Below are positions 62,828-64,000 of a stretch of DNA of 64,000 nucleotides, in pieces (the stretch's first letter is position 1; each line of letters starts with the position of its first letter). The stretch covers positions 1 through 64,000 of the forward strand of contig JAKCPI010010586.1 in NCBI GenBank assembly GCA_023213315.1, read 5' to 3'. The DNA comes from Euborellia annulipes (Eukaryota > Arthropoda > Insecta > Dermaptera > Anisolabididae). The translations under genes and the position numbers were made by a program. The notes under the pieces are model-generated. The model saw only the letters and a program-made list of their open reading frames with translations, had not been told where the DNA came from and did not search any database.

Positions 62828-63130
62828 AAAAATCCGGTGTGACTGGTCGCACCAGATTTTTTGTGTCGACATATATTTAGTTACATTCGAATTTCGAATG
62901 TCAAGATGTAAAATTTGCCCGCGGGGCTTGGTGTAGGGGTTAGCGTGCTAACATCGTATACCAAAAGTCGTGGGTTCGGACCCCAGGCAGTCCGATGATT
63001 TTATTTAAGCCATTTGGATACCAAATGATGAAAACCACTTTTTTTTGGATTCAGGGGACCTCAAAACTTATGGTGAATACAATACTTTCTCTTTCTATAT
63101 ATTAACATAAATAGAGATAAGAGAAAGTAA
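62828..63130 (-). repeat. HP1, collapsed hairpin, centre replaced by SINE-A
   Basis: The right end retains only the outer arms (AATCCGGTGTGACTGGTC, GCACCAGATTTTTTGTGTCG), so the hairpin loop and inner stem are deleted. HP1 stops at AAGATGTAAAATTT. A 5' SINE-A part (62917-63027) follows, then the HP1 left portion (GAAAACCACTTTTTTTTGG) to the left hairpin. Confidence 0.8.
62917..63027 (+). repeat. SINE-A head and hairpin, 3' truncated
   Basis: CTTGGTGTAGGGGTTAGCGT and CGTGGGTTCGGACCCCAGG are intact, and the body ends right after the hairpin (CCAAATGA). The missing tail and missing HP1 middle suggest one deletion spanning both. Confidence 0.85.
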
Positions 63131-63520
63131 TTATCTTAATTTTTTTAATCAGAAAAAAAGTTTAGTAAATGTTTATGCCATTTGGGCTGCCTAACTATCA
63201 GCTTTAGTCTCAATACTATTGCAATAGATGGTATGTTTATGTATTTTTATTACTCAGTGACTGTAGTAAAGTTTATGTTAATGATTATATACCCCTAGTA
63301 ACAGGCTACAAGTGGTAAAGCGGACTTTACAACTTGGCAGCGGAGCTAAGCCCCCTGGGTTTGGGGGGGGGGACCACTTGCTGCAAATACATCAAATTTG
63401 CCGAAGGCGAGGAATTGCAAAACTTTAAAGTTTTAAATTTCCCTCTCTGAATTAAAGTTTTAAATTCCCCTCTAACTTAAAGTTTTAAATTTCCCCTTCT
63501 CTCTCCACTTCTTTTTACTC
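63131..63520. other. AT-rich tract with short tandem repeat
   Basis: 63420-63510 holds three copies of AA(T/C)TTAAAGTTTTAAATT(T/C)CCC separated by C/T-rich spacers (period about 27-32 bp). 63320-63390 is GC-elevated (CGGAGCTAAGCCCCCTGGG). No gene is recognised. Confidence 0.45.
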
Positions 63521-63525
63521 TGGCC

Positions 63526-64000
63526 CAGGGGCGTATATAGAAATTTTTTTTTTTGGGGGGGGGAGAGAGGGGGGACTGAACTCAAAAATTTTCCTGCGGA
63601 AAATTTTTTTTTAAAGAAACTAAATTTTTCCTCTCTGCAAAAAATTTTGTTTTTGCGGGACCAAAGTTTTCCGTCTCGCGGAAAAATTTTTTTTAAACCT
63701 AAGCTTTTAGCTCCTCCCTGAGGGTCCCGGGGCCTCTCAAAGGGAAATTTTCATTAAATTTTGTTTTCACTTGAGCCCTGAGGGCCCCAGGGCCTCTCAA
63801 AGAGAAATTTTCATTAAATTTTCTTTTTTTTTATCTAAATTTTTCCATTTTTACTTGAGCCCTGAGGGTCCCGGGGCCTCTCAAAGGGAAATTTTCATTA
63901 AATTTTGTTTTCACTTGAGCCCTGAGGGCCCCAGGGCCTCTCAAAGAGAAATTTTCATTAAATTTTCTTTTTTTTTATCTAAATTTTTCCATTTTTACTT
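63526..64000 (+). mobile_element. hAT-like element running off the window, with 144-bp tandem repeat
   Basis: The left end CAGGGGCGTATATAGAAATT is of hAT MITE type. After G and T runs, two 144-bp units start at 63716 and 63860. Each consists of two variants of CCTGAGGG(T/C)CCC(G/A)GGGCC, TCTCAAAG(G/A)GAAATTTTC, ATTAAATTTT. The module also occurs in the hAT elements at 28654-28950 (inverted) and 46071-46343. The right end lies outside the window. Confidence 0.55.

Overview
The window looks like non-coding DNA from a metazoan nuclear genome. It is very AT-rich and has no run of dense ORFs, no operons, and no intact tRNA, rRNA or complete protein gene. It is packed with short non-autonomous transposable elements, microsatellites and homopolymer tracts. 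Tc1/mariner-like and hAT-like MITEs, tRNA-derived SINEs, a mini-Helitron and a 5'-truncated LINE together suggest an invertebrate, most likely an arthropod, but I cannot name the species. The sequence is probably intergenic or inside very large introns. Only a few short blocks look as if they could be exons: 6876-7113 (-), 19956-20150 (-), 33877-33977 (+), 51189-51422 (-) and perhaps 60715-60840 (+). None has a secure identity.

The dominant component is one repeat family, called HP1 here. It has about 25 complete or partial copies, and full copies are about 650-700 bp. One end is a hairpin built on TACTTTCTCT / AGAGAAAGTA. The other is a longer hairpin built on AATCTGGTGTGAC / GTCACACCAGATT. 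A 13-bp motif (ACTTTCTCTTACC) occurs inverted at the two ends, and a TG microsatellite lies inside. It has no ORF and fits no class I can name. A sister family (HP2, 12985-14397 and 52289-52386) shares one end. HP1 copies cluster at 4.7-15 kb, 34-42 kb, 45-49 kb and 52-63 kb, and they act as landing sites for younger elements.

Other repeats include SINE-A (tRNA-like head, a 15-bp body hairpin, GT-rich tail; about 14 copies) and SINE-B (tRNA-like head with a different body). At least eleven hAT-type MITEs have 8-bp target-site duplications (TSDs) that can be read directly, several of them nested. Three palindromic TA/CAG-ended mariner-like MITEs are present, with a larger TA-flanked element at 15743-16790 and a 3-bp-TSD element at 59561-59875. 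A 2.37-kb foldback element at 29878-32247 has arms made of 160-bp tandem units. A dimeric 5S-like SINE lies at 39917-40292 and a LINE 3' end at 34896-35418.

Layout: 0-4.5 kb is mostly featureless AT-rich DNA. 4.5-20 kb is HP1/HP2, SINEs and foldbacks. 20-29 kb is sparse, with nested hAT elements at 23.8-25.5 kb. 29.9-34.5 kb holds the big foldback, a SINE, a Helitron and a long-TIR MITE. 34.6-50 kb is HP1 with nested insertions. 51.2-51.4 kb is a GC-rich island. 52-63 kb is an HP1-dense cluster. The last 475 bp are a hAT-like element with a 144-bp tandem repeat that runs off the window. Nesting gives relative ages: HP2 is older than HP1, and HP1 is older than SINE-A, the LINE, the 5S-like SINE and most hAT MITEs.
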